From Lachnospiraceae bacterium (GTDB lineage: Bacteria > Bacillota > Clostridia > Lachnospirales > Lachnospiraceae), in NCBI GenBank assembly GCA_022793195.1, contig JAAWCJ010000029.1, positions 141,014 through 205,013 on the forward strand: a stretch of DNA of 64,000 nt, read 5' to 3'. Positions within the stretch are counted from its first letter, which is position 1; every line of letters begins with the position of its first letter. The position numbers and the translations under genes were made by a program. Shown one piece after another: positions 28,601 through 38,388 of the stretch. The notes beneath the pieces were generated by a model. The model was not told the DNA's origin, made no database searches, and saw nothing but the letters and a program-made list of their open reading frames with translations.

Positions 28601-29177
28601 TACGCACCAGCTGGGTGTCCACCATACGCTGTTCCGGGATTCCGTGGTCCTGAAGCTCCAGGAAAAAATTACCCTTTCCAAAAATCCCCTCATACCGCCT
28701 GGCTGTCTCACATGCTTCCGCATACATTCCCCGAACAAGATATTTCGGTATCTCCCCGGCCAGACAGGCACTCAGGGCGATAATCCCCTCATGGAATTCT
28801 TCCAACACCTCATAATCCACCCGCGGCTTGTAATAAAATCCGTCGATAAAACCTTTGGAAACAATTTTCATCAAGTTGGCATAACCCGTGTTATTTTCCG
28901 CCAGAAGTACCAGATGGTAATAACGGTCCTCCGAATTGTTCCCCTCTTTTTCAAACCGGGAGCCGCTTGTTACATAAACTTCGCAACCAATGATGGGACG
29001 GATTCCCACTTCCTTTGCCGCCCGGTAAAAATCAATGACGCCAAACATTACGCCGTGGTCTGTGATGGCCAGGCTGTCCATCCCCAGCTCCTTTGCCCGG
29101 GCCACCAGTTCACGGATTTTACTGGAACCGTCTAAGAGACTATATTCCGTATGTACATGCAGATGGGTAAACGCCAT
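25692..29177 (-). CDS. dnaE: DNA polymerase III subunit alpha (DnaE type)
   Basis: 1161 residues, the usual DnaE length. Order: PHP domain at the N-terminus (HLHVHTEYSLLDGSSKI, ITDHGVMFG); the polymerase core with GPGRGSAAGSIVSYTLGI and the catalytic Asp pair in MPDIDVDFCFERR; the finger/beta-binding parts (PIRYNLLFERFLNPER, YNKSHAAAYAVVAYETAYLK); a tandem HhH region; and a C-terminal OB fold (VTVGGMIAGKTVKTTKNNQ). GGAGG precedes the ATG. In Firmicutes DnaE acts alongside PolC in replication; polC is not in this window. Confidence 0.97.
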   Translation of the reverse strand: MAFTHLHVHTEYSLLDGSSKIRELVARAKELGMDSLAITDHGVMFGVIDFYRAAKEVGIRPIIGCEVYVTSGSRFEKEGNNSEDRYYHLVLLAENNTGYANLMKIVSKGFIDGFYYKPRVDYEVLEEFHEGIIALSACLAGEIPKYLVRGMYAEACETARRYEGIFGKGNFFLELQDHGIPEQRMVDTQLVRMGQELSIPLVATNDIHYTFAEDATPHDILLCIQTGKKVSDENRMRYEGGQYYCKSEEEMRRLFPYAPEAIDNTQKIADRCNVEIEFGVTKLPKFDVPKGKSAWEYLNELCMAGLKERYPDDDGAMKQRLDYELDVIKSMGYVDYFLIVWDFIKYARDHGIMVGPGRGSAAGSIVSYTLGITNIDPIRYNLLFERFLNPERVSMPDIDVDFCFERRQEVIDYVGEKYGKDRVVQIVTFGTLAARGVIRDVGRVLDLPYALCDQIAKMVPKELNITIDEALKSPDLAAAYESNEQVKYLIDMSKRLEGLPRHTSMHAAGVVISQKPVEEYVPLSRAADGSITTQFTMTTLEELGLLKMDFLGLRTLTVIQNAVKMIEKSKGVSIDIDHIDFDDKAVYDSLCTGKNDGVFQLESSGMKNFMKELQPHSLEDVIAGISLYRPGPMDFIPQYIRGKSHPDEITYHCPGLEPILEPTYGCIVYQEQVMQIVRDLGGYTLGRSDLVRRAMSKKKVSVMEKERKNFVYGNEEEGVKGCIANGIDEKTAHQIFDEMTDFAKYAFNKSHAAAYAVVAYETAYLKYYYPVEYMAALMTSVIDNSAKVSEYILVSRAMGIPLLPPDINEGVADFSVSSGGIRYGLSAIKSIGKNVIEEIVRNREENGPYTSLKDFIYRLTNKEINKRSLENFIKSGALDGLPGTRKQKMLASMELLEQKNREKKIDIAGQMSLFDFMGEEERKVHEAGFQDVGEYGKEELLAYEKEVLGIYVSGHPMEQYEEKWRKNITAMTSDFNVDDESGEAVVTDGRIVTVGGMIAGKTVKTTKNNQLMAFLTIEDMVGTVEVLVFPKDYEANRAVLTEDNKVFVRGRVSLGDEAKGKLICEKIIPFDGLPKTLWIQFADKASYFTGEKELLGLLSGSDGNDRVGIFLQKERAKKLLGASCMVQADTGLLEKLSLKYGKENVKVVEKPIENRGIIKYN

Positions 29178-29199
29178 AGAAAACCTCCGTTTCTACAAA

Positions 29200-29223
29200 T
29201 ACCCCGCAGTCTCCTGCGGGGTA
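29200..29223 (-). terminator. Hairpin between the HPr-like gene and dnaE
   Basis: TACCCCGCAG/CTGCGGGGTA, a perfect 10-bp stem closed by a GAGA tetraloop on the minus strand, starting ten bases after the HPr-like stop. The T run is short (ATTTG), so termination may be partial. Confidence 0.6.
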
Positions 29224-29232
29224 CTTCTCCTT

Positions 29233-29490
29233 TTACGATTCACTCTTTAAATATTTTTCAATGGCTTCAGCCGCCTGTTCTTCATCTTCTCCGCTGACTG
29301 TGACCTGTACATCCACACCATTTCCAAGCCCCAGCGCCATCATTCCCATAATGCTTTTCGCATTTACCTTCCGGGAGCCATCTTCAATATAAATACCGCT
29401 TTCATACTGGCTCGCCACCTGCACCAACATCGCCACCGGATGTGCTTCCAGCCCGGCCGGAATTCCCACGGTTATTGTTTTTGTAATCAT
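29233..29490 (-). CDS. HPr-family protein lacking the catalytic His15 (Crh-like)
   Basis: 85 residues, full HPr length, alignable without gaps. In HPr the active loop is G-[LI]-H15-A-R17-P; here it reads GLEAHP, so His15 is Glu and Arg17 is His. The regulatory site is intact: Ser46 lies in NAKSIMGMM, exactly at position 46. It therefore should not accept phosphate from enzyme I at residue 15 but can still be a substrate for HPr kinase, whose gene lies three genes upstream. The Bacillus paralogue Crh has Gln15 and Ser46 and also follows whiA (yvcL), so a Crh-like catabolite-signalling role is the best inference. Overlaps the whiA stop by four bases. Confidence 0.85.
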   Translation of the reverse strand: MITKTITVGIPAGLEAHPVAMLVQVASQYESGIYIEDGSRKVNAKSIMGMMALGLGNGVDVQVTVSGEDEEQAAEAIEKYLKSES

Positions 29491-30416
29491 AGACTCTCCT
29501 CCTCATCCCTTAACGTTTTTGCTAATTCTTTCAGCTTCCGCAAACGATGGTTGACACCGGATTTTCCCACCGGCGGAGTCAGGGAGTCACCCAGCTCCTT
29601 CAAGGTTGCTTCCGGCTGCTCCAGCCTGGCTACAGCAATTTCCTCCAGGCTTTCCGGCAGCTTGTCAAAACCAACTTTGTCGCGTATATATAATATATCA
29701 TGAATCTGCTCTACGGCAGCTGATACCGTTTTATTGATATTGGCTGTCTCACAGTTGACCTTCCGGTTGACACATCCCCTCATTTCTTTGAGGATACGGA
29801 TATTTTCCAACTCCATAAGAGCCAGATGGGCTTCCATGATTCTGAGCATATCCACGATTTGATTGCCCTCTTTCATGTAAACCACATGATACCGTTTACG
29901 GAGCACCGTTTTTGCCTCAATACCAAAAGACCCTATCATGGCCTTCAACTGCCCGGCCCTGCCGGCGCTGTCGCAGACAATTTCCAGGTGATAGCCTTTT
30001 TGCGGATTGCTGATGGAGCCTCCTGCCAAAAAAGCCCCGCGGATAAAGGCCCGCTTACAGCAGGCATTTTGTACCACCATGCCGCTTATCAAGTCCTCCC
30101 GCTCCTGAAAACTTCCATCTTCTCCTGAAAGCTTCACCGTCTGTAAAAAACGCCCGACTTCTTCCTTTCCCCTGACCACATAAAGGGAAGTCCCGCCCTT
30201 TCCTTCCGCCTGGGGAGTCATCTTAAAAGCCCGCTTCAAAAGTATGCAGAACTTTTTTCCCACATCGGGATTCTCAATCCGCACAGATATACTTTCCCCA
30301 TTCGCAGACACCTGGCCGCACATGATGAAAATGGCAGCCGCCTCTGCAATCTGGCAGTGTCTCCCACTGCTTACCTGGCGGGAAAGCTCTGCCTTCACTT
30401 CTGACGAAAAAGACAT
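29487..30416 (-). CDS. whiA: DNA-binding protein WhiA
   Basis: 309 residues. The N-terminal part is the degenerate LAGLIDADG-homing-endonuclease-like fold with RAFIRGAFLAGGSISNPQKGYHLE. The C-terminal helix-turn-helix is about residues 225-305 (LPESLEEIAVARLEQPEATL, LTPPVGKSGVNHRLRKL). In Firmicutes WhiA affects cell division and chromosome segregation. GAGGTGAG precedes the ATG and a consensus promoter sits in the 77-bp gap behind it, so whiA and the HPr-like gene can be transcribed independently of murB. Confidence 0.95.
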   Translation of the reverse strand: MSFSSEVKAELSRQVSSGRHCQIAEAAAIFIMCGQVSANGESISVRIENPDVGKKFCILLKRAFKMTPQAEGKGGTSLYVVRGKEEVGRFLQTVKLSGEDGSFQEREDLISGMVVQNACCKRAFIRGAFLAGGSISNPQKGYHLEIVCDSAGRAGQLKAMIGSFGIEAKTVLRKRYHVVYMKEGNQIVDMLRIMEAHLALMELENIRILKEMRGCVNRKVNCETANINKTVSAAVEQIHDILYIRDKVGFDKLPESLEEIAVARLEQPEATLKELGDSLTPPVGKSGVNHRLRKLKELAKTLRDEEESL

Positions 30417-30438
30417 GAACTCACCTCAAAACACTTTT

Positions 30439-30467
30439 GTTATAACATCATAAGCAGGGATTGTCAA
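30439..30467 (-). promoter_or_regulatory. Promoter of whiA
   Basis: On the minus strand TTGACA (30462-30467), 17 bases, TATAAC (30439-30444); 22 bases between the -10 and the whiA start codon. Near-consensus. Confidence 0.85.
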
Positions 30468-30493
30468 CCACAGACATTTTTTGTTTACGTATC

Positions 30494-31414
30494 TCACATT
30501 CCGGAACCCTCCTCAAATTCTCCCAAAAGGCGCATTTCCAATTCCAGGAAAACACCAAACTTCTCCCGTACCCGCCTTTGTATTTCTCTGCAAAGCTTCA
30601 GGATATCTGCTGCCTTTGCACCATCTTTGTTGATCACAAACCCACAGTGCTTCTCCGAAACACAGGCTCCGCCTACGGAAAATCCCCGAAGGCCGGCTTC
30701 CATAATCAACTTTCCGGCAAAATTCCCCTCCGGCCGTTTAAAGGTACTTCCTGCGCTGGGATATTCCAGCGGCTGTTTCTGTTTTCTCCTGGCAGCCAGC
30801 TCTTCCATCCTGGAACGAATCTCCGTTTTATCGCCCGGCTCCAGAAGAAGCTCCACTTCCGTAACAATGTATTCCATAGGAAGAATACAACTTTTCCGGT
30901 ATCCCATCTGAAGCTGGGAAGCCTCCAGCCGTTTTTCTTCCCCATCTTTCGTAAGAATTCTGGCTCCACAAACCACCTGTGCCATTTCTCCGTCATAAGC
31001 CCCTGCATTCATGACCAGGGCCCCGCCTATGGTTCCCGGTATTCCTGAAGCAAAAGCCAGGCCGGAAAGCCCTGCCTCACAGGCTTTTGCCGCCGTCTGG
31101 GCGAGGGTGGCGCCCGCACCCGCATAAATCCGGTTGTCCAAAACCCGGATCTTTCCCAGCGCCTTTCCCACATGGAGGACCACACCGCGGTATCCCCCGT
31201 CGCTCACCAGAAGGTTGCTTCCATTGCCCAGTATAAAATAAGGCTTTCCTTCTTCCCGGCACAGGCGGACAAGGGCTGCCAGTTCCGAAACGTCCTGCGG
31301 CGTTACAAAGTAATCTGCCGGCCCACCCACCTGAAAGGTAGTATGCTTTTTCATGGGTTCATTGGAACAAACATTCCCCGACAGCTTTTTCAGCCTGCCA
31401 TAAAACAAGTCCAT
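30494..31414 (-). CDS. murB: UDP-N-acetylmuramate dehydrogenase
   Basis: 306 residues. FAD-binding segments FILGNGSNLLVSDGGYRGVV and IPGTIGGALVMNAGAYDGEM. The substrate domain follows, with the catalytic Ser in SAGSTFKRPEGNFAGKLI and the C-terminal Glu region LEMRLLGEF. It lacks the extra loop of type I enzymes, so it is the type II form usual in Gram-positives. It reduces UDP-GlcNAc-enolpyruvate to UDP-MurNAc in peptidoglycan precursor synthesis. It follows hprK by 26 bp and precedes whiA directly; rapZ and mgfK/yvcK, often found between, are not here. Confidence 0.96.
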   Translation of the reverse strand: MDLFYGRLKKLSGNVCSNEPMKKHTTFQVGGPADYFVTPQDVSELAALVRLCREEGKPYFILGNGSNLLVSDGGYRGVVLHVGKALGKIRVLDNRIYAGAGATLAQTAAKACEAGLSGLAFASGIPGTIGGALVMNAGAYDGEMAQVVCGARILTKDGEEKRLEASQLQMGYRKSCILPMEYIVTEVELLLEPGDKTEIRSRMEELAARRKQKQPLEYPSAGSTFKRPEGNFAGKLIMEAGLRGFSVGGACVSEKHCGFVINKDGAKAADILKLCREIQRRVREKFGVFLELEMRLLGEFEEGSGM

Positions 31415-31440
31415 TTTCTTCCCGCCTTTATTTTCTGTTT

Positions 31441-32391
31441 TTATTCATCTTCTCCCATCTGTCCCCGCATCAGGTTCCTCTGCACACGGTTATAAAGCTC
31501 CCTGGCTGCATTATACCCCATCTTTTTCTGGCGGTAATTCACTGCTGCCGATTCTACAATGACGGCCAGATTGCGGCCCGGTCGAATGGGTATATTGTGG
31601 CACACCACCTTATTTCCAAGGAACTCCGTATACTGGTCATCCATCCCCAGCCTGTCATATTCTTTGTCCCTGTCCCACTCCTCCAGATTAATTACCAGGT
31701 CAATACTCTGGGTATTTTTCACACTTTCAGCGCCAAATAATGCCTTCACATCGAGAATACCGATTCCCCTAAGCTCGATCATATGCCTTGTGACGTCCGG
31801 AGCTGTCCCCACCAGAGTCACGTCGCTGACCTTGCTGATTTCCACCACATCATCTGTCACAAGACGATGCCCTCTTTTGATCAATTCCAGGGCCGCCTCG
31901 CTTTTTCCGATTCCGCTCTCTCCCATGATCAGAACGCCCTCGCCGAACACATCCACCAAAACGCCGTGGATGCTGATGCTGGGCGCCAGCTGCACTTTCA
32001 GCCACCGGATGGTCTCCGCCATCAAATCTGACGTAAGCTTGGGCGTGGAAAAAAGAGGAACGCCATACTCCACTGCCAATTTTCTAATATCTTCATCCGG
32101 CTCCAGATTCCTTGCATATACCAGACAGGGAATCTTATGACGGAACACTTCCCCGTAAGTGTTTATTTTTGCATCCCTGCACATACTACAGGTATATGCA
32201 TATTCCACATTTCCAATGATCTGAACCCTCTCATGGCTGAAATGGTCAAAAAAACCGGCCAGCTGAAGTGCAGGCCTGTTGATATCAGGCTGAATAATCT
32301 TAATCTGGGAAATGTCAATTTCCGGCGTCAGATTTTTAAGCTCCAATTTGTCTACAAACTTTTCCAGCTTCACCACCGGCGTACTGTTCAT
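31441..32391 (-). CDS. hprK: HPr kinase/phosphorylase
   Basis: 316 residues. The N-terminal domain (1-130) is of the type found in all HPrK. The catalytic domain has the P-loop GESGIGKS at 157-164, then HRLVTDDVVEI and the family signature region ELRGIGILDVKALFG. It phosphorylates HPr-type proteins on Ser46 in response to glycolytic intermediates and also removes the phosphate. A plausible local target is the Ser46-containing HPr paralogue in the same cluster. GGAGGAACCGC precedes the ATG. Confidence 0.96.
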   Translation of the reverse strand: MNSTPVVKLEKFVDKLELKNLTPEIDISQIKIIQPDINRPALQLAGFFDHFSHERVQIIGNVEYAYTCSMCRDAKINTYGEVFRHKIPCLVYARNLEPDEDIRKLAVEYGVPLFSTPKLTSDLMAETIRWLKVQLAPSISIHGVLVDVFGEGVLIMGESGIGKSEAALELIKRGHRLVTDDVVEISKVSDVTLVGTAPDVTRHMIELRGIGILDVKALFGAESVKNTQSIDLVINLEEWDRDKEYDRLGMDDQYTEFLGNKVVCHNIPIRPGRNLAVIVESAAVNYRQKKMGYNAARELYNRVQRNLMRGQMGEDE

Positions 32392-32489
32392 GCGGTTCCT
32401 CCCTCTCTAAACTTCCATTATGGCCATTTGGCGTTTCATAATGTATACTAACACAGGAAACAGACAAGCGCAAGTCCATTCCGGCGCCC

Positions 32490-34340
32490 TTATCCTCTGT
32501 GGAGAAACTCATAAACTGCCCTGGCTGCCGCTTCATTCATCTGAGGAATTTCAGAAAGCTCTTCCACCGTAGCCGCCCGCAGCTTTTCCATGGTCCCAAA
32601 ATGGCGCATTAATGCCTTTCTCCTGGCAGGCCCCACACCTTTAATATCCTCCAGCACGGAATGTACCTGATCTTTTCCCCGAAGGCTCCGATGGTACTCA
32701 ATGGCAAACCGGTGGGCCTCATCCTGGATTCTGGTCAACAGCCGGAAACCTTCGCCTTTCCGGTCGAGAGGCAGCTCCCTCCCTTCAAAGTAAAGCGCCC
32801 TGGTCCTGTGGCTGTCATCCTTTACCATACCGCAGACAGGGATGGAAAGCCCCAGTTTTTCAAGGACCTGCTTGGCCACCGATACCTGTCCTTTCCCGCC
32901 GTCCATCATCAGGATATCGGGAAACCGGTCAAATCCTCCTGTCTGGCGGATTCCGGCCTGTTCTTCCTTTCCATGGACAAAACGTCTGGTAAGCACTTCT
33001 TCCATGGAGGCGTAATCGTTGGGGCCTTCCACTGTCTGAATACGGAACTTCCGGTAATCGGCCCGTTTCGGACGCCCATTTTCATATACCACCATAGAAC
33101 CCACCGACTGGAATCCACTGATGTTGGAAATGTCAAAAGCTTCCATTCTCACAAGGCCCGAAAGCCCCAGCACCTCTTCCAGTTCCTTCACAGCCCCGAT
33201 TGTTTTCTGCTCCTCTTTCTTTATTTTTTCCCTGTCCTGCTTTAATATTATGCTGGCATTTTTTTCCGCCATCTCCATGAGCCTGGCTTTCTCTCCTTTT
33301 TTGGGCACATGGATGGAAACTTTCTGGCCCCGCTTTTCAGAGAGCCAGCGCTCGATTAATTCCCGTTCCCCTGCCTCCACATCATGCTGAAGCATCAATG
33401 ACTTTGGAATAAACGGCGTTCCCGCATAAAACTGTTTGACAAAATTTGTCATAAGCCCTGCCGGGCTGTCGCCCTCTCCAATGGACAAATGGAAATTGTC
33501 CCGGCCAATCAGCTTCCCTTCCCGCATGAAAAAAATCTGTACCACAGCATCTTCCCCATCGGCCGCATAGGCAATAATATCCCGGTCTTCCTGCCCGCTG
33601 TCGGTAATCTTCTGTGTCTGGGCAATTTTCTGTACGCTGAACAAAAGTTCCCGAACCGCGGCGGCTGTCTCAAAATCAAGTATTTCGGCCGCATCCTTCA
33701 TTTCCTTCTCCAGCTTTTTCAGTATTGTATCGTAATGTCCTCCCAGAAAGTCTAACACCTGATCAATGGATTCCCGGTATTCTTTTTCACTGATATATCC
33801 CTGGCAGGGGGCGCAACACTGTTTAATGTGATAATTTAAACAGGGCCTCTCTTTTCCGATATCCTCAGGAAGTTTTCTGTGGCAGGTCCGCAGTTTATAA
33901 AGCTTATGAATCATTCCGATGCTGTCTTTCACTGCCCCTGCACTTGTATATGGTCCAAAATAACGGGACTTATCCCGTTTCATATCCCTGGCCAGAAGCA
34001 CTCTGGGAAAAGCTTCCCCCACCGTCACTTTAATGTAAGGATAACTTTTATCATCCTTCAGCATGGTATTATACCGCGGCCTGTGCTCTTTGATCAGATT
34101 ACATTCCAGTACAAGGGCTTCCATCTCCGAATCCGTTACAATATATTCAAAGCGGGCTATCTTTGATACCATTTTATTGATTTTTGCCGTTTTTCCCCTG
34201 CTACTCTGAAAATACTGGCGCACCCGGTTCTTTAAACTGATGGCTTTCCCCACATAAATAATCTCATCTTTTTCATCATGCATAAGGTAGACGCCCGGTT
34301 TTCCCGGCAGTTTTTTCAGTTCTTCTTCAATATCAAACAA
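32490..34340 (-). CDS. uvrC: Excinuclease ABC subunit C
   Basis: 616 residues, start codon TTG at 34340 with GGAGG seven bases upstream. N-terminal GIY-YIG nuclease ([27 protein letters not shown]). A Cys-bearing segment [16 protein letters not shown] and the UVR/UvrB-binding motif [21 protein letters not shown] follow. Next is the RNase H-like C-terminal nuclease ([32 protein letters not shown]) and tandem HhH ([16 protein letters not shown]). Makes both incisions in nucleotide excision repair. The TTG start suggests moderated expression. Confidence 0.97.
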   Translation of the reverse strand: MFDIEEELKKLPGKPGVYLMHDEKDEIIYVGKAISLKNRVRQYFQSSRGKTAKINKMVSKIARFEYIVTDSEMEALVLECNLIKEHRPRYNTMLKDDKSYPYIKVTVGEAFPRVLLARDMKRDKSRYFGPYTSAGAVKDSIGMIHKLYKLRTCHRKLPEDIGKERPCLNYHIKQCCAPCQGYISEKEYRESIDQVLDFLGGHYDTILKKLEKEMKDAAEILDFETAAAVRELLFSVQKIAQTQKITDSGQEDRDIIAYAADGEDAVVQIFFMREGKLIGRDNFHLSIGEGDSPAGLMTNFVKQFYAGTPFIPKSLMLQHDVEAGERELIERWLSEKRGQKVSIHVPKKGEKARLMEMAEKNASIILKQDREKIKKEEQKTIGAVKELEEVLGLSGLVRMEAFDISNISGFQSVGSMVVYENGRPKRADYRKFRIQTVEGPNDYASMEEVLTRRFVHGKEEQAGIRQTGGFDRFPDILMMDGGKGQVSVAKQVLEKLGLSIPVCGMVKDDSHRTRALYFEGRELPLDRKGEGFRLLTRIQDEAHRFAIEYHRSLRGKDQVHSVLEDIKGVGPARRKALMRHFGTMEKLRAATVEELSEIPQMNEAAARAVYEFLHRG

Positions 34341-34432
34341 ATGAGTGCCTCCTTTTGATGGAAATGAAATTCATGTACGGAAAAGCATTGATTGGCGGCG
34401 CTGCCATCCGGCTGTATAACTGTATAAAAGGT

Positions 34433-34458
34433 TCGCTCCCCGTACAGGAAACGAACCT
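34433..34458 (-). terminator. Terminator after ftsH
   Basis: AAGGTTCG and CGAACCTT pair around a ~14-base loop and, on the minus strand, are followed by TTTTATA; about 35 bases after the ftsH stop. Confidence 0.75.
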
Positions 34459-34492
34459 TCTCGCAAAATTTGGCGGCGATTCCATAAAAGCA

Positions 34493-36457
34493 TTAATTTT
34501 CAGAAGTATCCTCTTTTGCTGTCTCCTCAGCAGATTCCGTACTTTCCTCTTCCGGCTCTCCTTTGATTTCCCGGAAAATCTTCATGAACTCAGCTCCTGT
34601 GATCGTCTCCCGCTCAATCAGGAACGCGGCAATTTTATCCAATGCCTCCCTGTTTTCCGAAAGGAGACGAATCGCCTCCTCATGGGCTTCCTCCAGGATT
34701 CGTTTCACTTCATTGTCAATTTCAGCCGCCGTCACGTCAGAACAGTTGAGCACTGCCCTTCCGTCCAGATACTTGCTTTCAACAGACTCTAATCCCATCA
34801 TGCCGAACTTTTCCGACATTCCATACTGAGTCACCATGGCCCGCGCCACAGATGTGGCCCGTTCAATATCATTGGCCGCCCCCGTAGTCACTGTCTCAAA
34901 TACCAGTTCTTCAGCGGCACGGCCTCCCAGGTACTGCGCCAGCATGGCTTTCAGTTCCGCCTTGCTGTTGAGGTATTTTTCCTCCTCCGGCACATTCATC
35001 ACGTACCCGAGGGCTCCCATGGTACGGGGGACAATGGTAATCTTCTGGACCGGCTCAGAATCCTTCTGCAACGCACTGACCAGCGCATGGCCCACCTCAT
35101 GATAAGAAACAATCCGCCGCTCCTTTTCACTCATGATCCTGTCTTTTTTCTCCTTGCCCACCAGGACCACTTCCACTGCCTCAAATAAATCTGACTGGCT
35201 GACCACTTTCCGCTTATGCTTCACCGCATTGATGGCCGCCTCATTGATCATATTTGCCAGGTCGGAACCGACAGCCCCTGATGTGGCCAGGGCAATGGCT
35301 TCCAAATCCACGGAATCGTCCATCAGGACGTCTTTGGAATGTACTTTCAGAATATTGACCCGTCCCTTTAAATCCGGCTTATCCACGATAATCCTCCGGT
35401 CAAGACGTCCGGGGCGCAGCAATGCTTTGTCCAGAATCTCCGGCCGGTTGGTGGCTGCCAAAATAAACACGCCCTTATTGGAATCAAAACCGTCCATCTC
35501 CGAAAGGAGCTGGTTCAAAGTCTGTTCCCTCTCATCATTTCCTCCACCGTAACGGGAATCACGGCTTTTTCCGATGGCATCAATTTCATCGATAAATACG
35601 ATACAGGGAGCGCTTTCCTGGGCTTTTTTAAATAAATCACGGACACGGGAAGCCCCCACACCCACAAACATTTCCACAAAATCAGAACCGGACAAAGAGA
35701 AAAACGGCACCTTGGCCTCGCCTGCCACAGCTTTTGCCAAAAGGGTTTTACCTGTACCGGGAGGGCCCACCAGAAGGGCTCCCTTCGGCAGCTTGGCGCC
35801 TATGGTGGAATATCTGCCCGGATTATGGAGGAAATCCACAATCTCCTGGAGAGATTCCTTCGCTTCATCCTCCCCGGCCACGTCTTTAAAAGAAACTCCC
35901 GTCTCCTTCTGGACGTCATATTTTTTTGCATTACTTTTTCCAACGCCCATCATGCCGCCTCCTCCGGCCCGCTGCATGATAAACATAATAAACACCCACA
36001 CCAGCACCACCGGAAGAATATAAATCAACAGAAAATCCAGTAAAGTGGAATTGGTGCTGGGCTTCTTTCCTTTTACTTCCACATCATTTTCCAAAAGAAG
36101 CCCTGTCAAGTCGGCATCTTCCACCGGCACGGTATAAAAAGACTCTGTCTGAAGATAGTAAAAAGGCGAATCATTTTCATCCTCCACCACAACACCGGAA
36201 GCCGGAGTAAACGTAATCTCATCCTGCTTGATGACCACCGACTCCACCTTTCCCTCTTTTACCATCTTTACAAATTCACTGTATGGTACTTCCGTCCTGG
36301 TCCCGTCAGAAAGAAAACTACTCATCATAGAGACGCAAAGAAGGGTGACGACCGCCGCCACCACCAGAAGTAAAATCATCTGATTATTCCTGCCCTGTTT
36401 GTTTCCGTTCCCATTGCCGTTCCCTTTCTGGTTCCGGTTCTGATTGGGATTATCCAT
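34493..36457 (-). CDS. ftsH: ATP-dependent zinc metalloprotease FtsH
   Basis: 654 residues from the ATG at 36457 (AAAGGAG upstream); longer in-frame starts at 36532 and 36478 have weaker sites. An Asn/Gln/Gly-rich N-tail ([14 protein letters not shown]) precedes TM1 ([20 protein letters not shown]). An external domain and TM2 ([19 protein letters not shown]) follow. The AAA domain has Walker A GPPGTGKT, Walker [12 protein letters not shown] and SRH ([19 protein letters not shown]). The protease site is YHEVGHAL with the third zinc ligand further on. It ends in an acidic Glu/Thr/Ser tail. Degrades membrane and regulatory proteins. Divergent from pyrG. Confidence 0.96.
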   Translation of the reverse strand: MDNPNQNRNQKGNGNGNGNKQGRNNQMILLLVVAAVVTLLCVSMMSSFLSDGTRTEVPYSEFVKMVKEGKVESVVIKQDEITFTPASGVVVEDENDSPFYYLQTESFYTVPVEDADLTGLLLENDVEVKGKKPSTNSTLLDFLLIYILPVVLVWVFIMFIMQRAGGGGMMGVGKSNAKKYDVQKETGVSFKDVAGEDEAKESLQEIVDFLHNPGRYSTIGAKLPKGALLVGPPGTGKTLLAKAVAGEAKVPFFSLSGSDFVEMFVGVGASRVRDLFKKAQESAPCIVFIDEIDAIGKSRDSRYGGGNDEREQTLNQLLSEMDGFDSNKGVFILAATNRPEILDKALLRPGRLDRRIIVDKPDLKGRVNILKVHSKDVLMDDSVDLEAIALATSGAVGSDLANMINEAAINAVKHKRKVVSQSDLFEAVEVVLVGKEKKDRIMSEKERRIVSYHEVGHALVSALQKDSEPVQKITIVPRTMGALGYVMNVPEEEKYLNSKAELKAMLAQYLGGRAAEELVFETVTTGAANDIERATSVARAMVTQYGMSEKFGMMGLESVESKYLDGRAVLNCSDVTAAEIDNEVKRILEEAHEEAIRLLSENREALDKIAAFLIERETITGAEFMKIFREIKGEPEEESTESAEETAKEDTSEN

Positions 36458-36514
36458 ATGTTTTTCTCCTTTTTCCATGAAAGCCCCATCTTTGGAACTT
36501 TGCGCATTGTCTTT

Positions 36515-36542
36515 ATTATAAAGCATTTCCAAAAGAAATCAA
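36515..36542 (-). promoter_or_regulatory. Promoter of ftsH
   Basis: On the minus strand TTGATT (36537-36542), 16 bases, TATAAT (36515-36520), 57 bases before the ftsH ATG. Confidence 0.75.
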
Positions 36543-36606
36543 TATGCCTCCCATGAAATATTGTTCACAAATCTTAAGGATTTATAAAATTTCCTACAAA
36601 AAGTCC

Positions 36607-36635
36607 TGGCAATATTTTTTCTCTGGCTGTATACT
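36607..36635 (+). promoter_or_regulatory. Promoter of pyrG
   Basis: TGGCAA (36607-36612), 17 bases, TATACT (36630-36635). The ~115-base leader contains a GGGAGGCCGT...ACGGCTAAAACCCTCC pairing (about 36657-36713). No GGGC start of the kind used for reiterative-transcription control of Bacillus pyrG is seen. Confidence 0.6.
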
Positions 36636-36759
36636 ATATAAGTTGTGTTTTATCATGGGAGGCCGTACCGGAGATTCCGCATGCTTACGGCAGTCCCACG
36701 GCTAAAACCCTCCAGGAATACACAATCTTTGATACGTCAACGTTAAAGGAGGAAAAAAT

Positions 36760-38382
36760 ATGCCTGTAAAATACGTATTTGTCACCGGCGGCGTAGTATC
36801 CGGCCTGGGCAAAGGCATCACGGCCGCTTCTCTGGGACGCCTTTTGAAGGCCAGGGGCTACTCTGTCACAATGCAAAAGTTTGACCCTTACATCAATATT
36901 GACCCCGGCACCATGAATCCCATCCAGCATGGAGAGGTTTTTGTCACCGACGACGGAGCCGAAACTGACCTGGATCTTGGACACTATGAACGGTTTATTG
37001 ATGAAAGCCTCACAAAAAACTCCAACGTCACCACCGGAAAAATCTACTGGTCCGTACTTCACAAAGAACGCCGTGGCGATTTCGGCGGAGGCACTGTACA
37101 GGTTATCCCTCATATTACCAATGAAATCAAAGCCCGTTTTCACCGTAACTACTCCACCAAAGACACGGAAATCGCCATCATCGAAGTGGGCGGCACCGTC
37201 GGCGACATTGAAAGCCAGCCATTTCTAGAAGCCATCCGCCAGTTTCAGCAAGATGTCGGACATGAAAACGCCATTTTGATTCACGTCACTTTGATTCCTT
37301 ATCTCAAAGCTTCCGGTGAACTGAAAACCAAACCTACCCAGGCCAGCGTCAAGGAACTACAGGGTCTTGGAATTCAGCCTGATATCATCGTATGCCGTTC
37401 TGAATATCCTCTGGACAGCCAAATCCGGGCTAAAATTGCCCTCTTCTGTAATGTTCCCGCAACTCATGTACTTCAAAACCTGGATGTTGATATTTTATAT
37501 GAAGCTCCCCTTGCAATGGAGCAGGAACATTTGGCCGAAGTTGCCTGTAAATGCCTGAGCCTCAACTGCCCTGCCCCTGACCTTGAAGACTGGATTTCCA
37601 TGATCAATGCATGGAAGCATCCCCAAAAAAAGGTGACTGTTGCCCTGGTGGGCAAATACATCCAGCTTCACGATGCCTATATCAGTGTTGTGGAAGCCCT
37701 CCGCCACGGCGGTGTTGCCTGCCGCGCCGATGTGACCATTAAATGGGTCGATTCTGAGATCGTAAAGGAAGAAAATGTGTCCGAAATTCTGGGAGATGTG
37801 GCCGGAATTTTAGTACCCGGCGGATTCGGCAACCGCGGAATCGACGGAAAAATCTGTGCCATCCGGTATGCCCGTGAACATAATGTTCCATTCCTTGGAC
37901 TTTGCCTGGGTATGCAGCTTGCCATCGTGGAATTTGCCCGCAATGTCATCGGATTTGCAGATGCCCACAGCGTAGAACTGGATCCGCTGACCGCCCATCC
38001 TGTCATTCATCTGATGCCTGACCAGGACGGCATCGAAGATATCGGAGGCACTTTACGTCTCGGTTCTTATCCCTGTGTACTGGATAAAACCACAAAGGCC
38101 TATACCCTCTATGGAACTGAAACCATCCATGAACGCCACCGTCACCGCTACGAGGTCAACAATGACTTCCGAAAAGTTATGGAAGAAAACGGCCTGACTT
38201 TGTCCGGTATTTCACCCGACGGCCGCATTGTAGAAATGATTGAACTAAAATCCCACCCCTGGTTCCTGGCTACCCAGGCCCACCCGGAATTAAAATCAAG
38301 GCCCAACAAGCCCCACCCCCTGTTCCGTGGGTTCATCGGGGCGGCCCTTGAATTTCAGGAGGCGAACGCAAAAACAGACTGA
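36760..38382 (+). CDS. pyrG: CTP synthase
   Basis: 540 residues. The N-terminal amidoligase domain has [20 protein letters not shown] (P-loop), [13 protein letters not shown] and the HYERF segment. The C-terminal class I glutaminase has its nucleophile Cys in [17 protein letters not shown], an oxyanion region in [10 protein letters not shown], and the His/Glu pair in QAHPELKS. Converts UTP to CTP using glutamine. AAAGGAGGAAAAAAT precedes the ATG. It is monocistronic, with a large palindromic region after it. Confidence 0.97.
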   Translation: MPVKYVFVTGGVVSGLGKGITAASLGRLLKARGYSVTMQKFDPYINIDPGTMNPIQHGEVFVTDDGAETDLDLGHYERFIDESLTKNSNVTTGKIYWSVLHKERRGDFGGGTVQVIPHITNEIKARFHRNYSTKDTEIAIIEVGGTVGDIESQPFLEAIRQFQQDVGHENAILIHVTLIPYLKASGELKTKPTQASVKELQGLGIQPDIIVCRSEYPLDSQIRAKIALFCNVPATHVLQNLDVDILYEAPLAMEQEHLAEVACKCLSLNCPAPDLEDWISMINAWKHPQKKVTVALVGKYIQLHDAYISVVEALRHGGVACRADVTIKWVDSEIVKEENVSEILGDVAGILVPGGFGNRGIDGKICAIRYAREHNVPFLGLCLGMQLAIVEFARNVIGFADAHSVELDPLTAHPVIHLMPDQDGIEDIGGTLRLGSYPCVLDKTTKAYTLYGTETIHERHRHRYEVNNDFRKVMEENGLTLSGISPDGRIVEMIELKSHPWFLATQAHPELKSRPNKPHPLFRGFIGAALEFQEANAKTD

Positions 38383-38388
38383 TTTATA

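Noticed and set aside
36636..36759. Bacillus-type reiterative-transcription attenuator of pyrG
   Set aside because: The predicted start region lacks the GGGC initial sequence and no clear terminator with T run is visible, although some base pairing exists in the leader.
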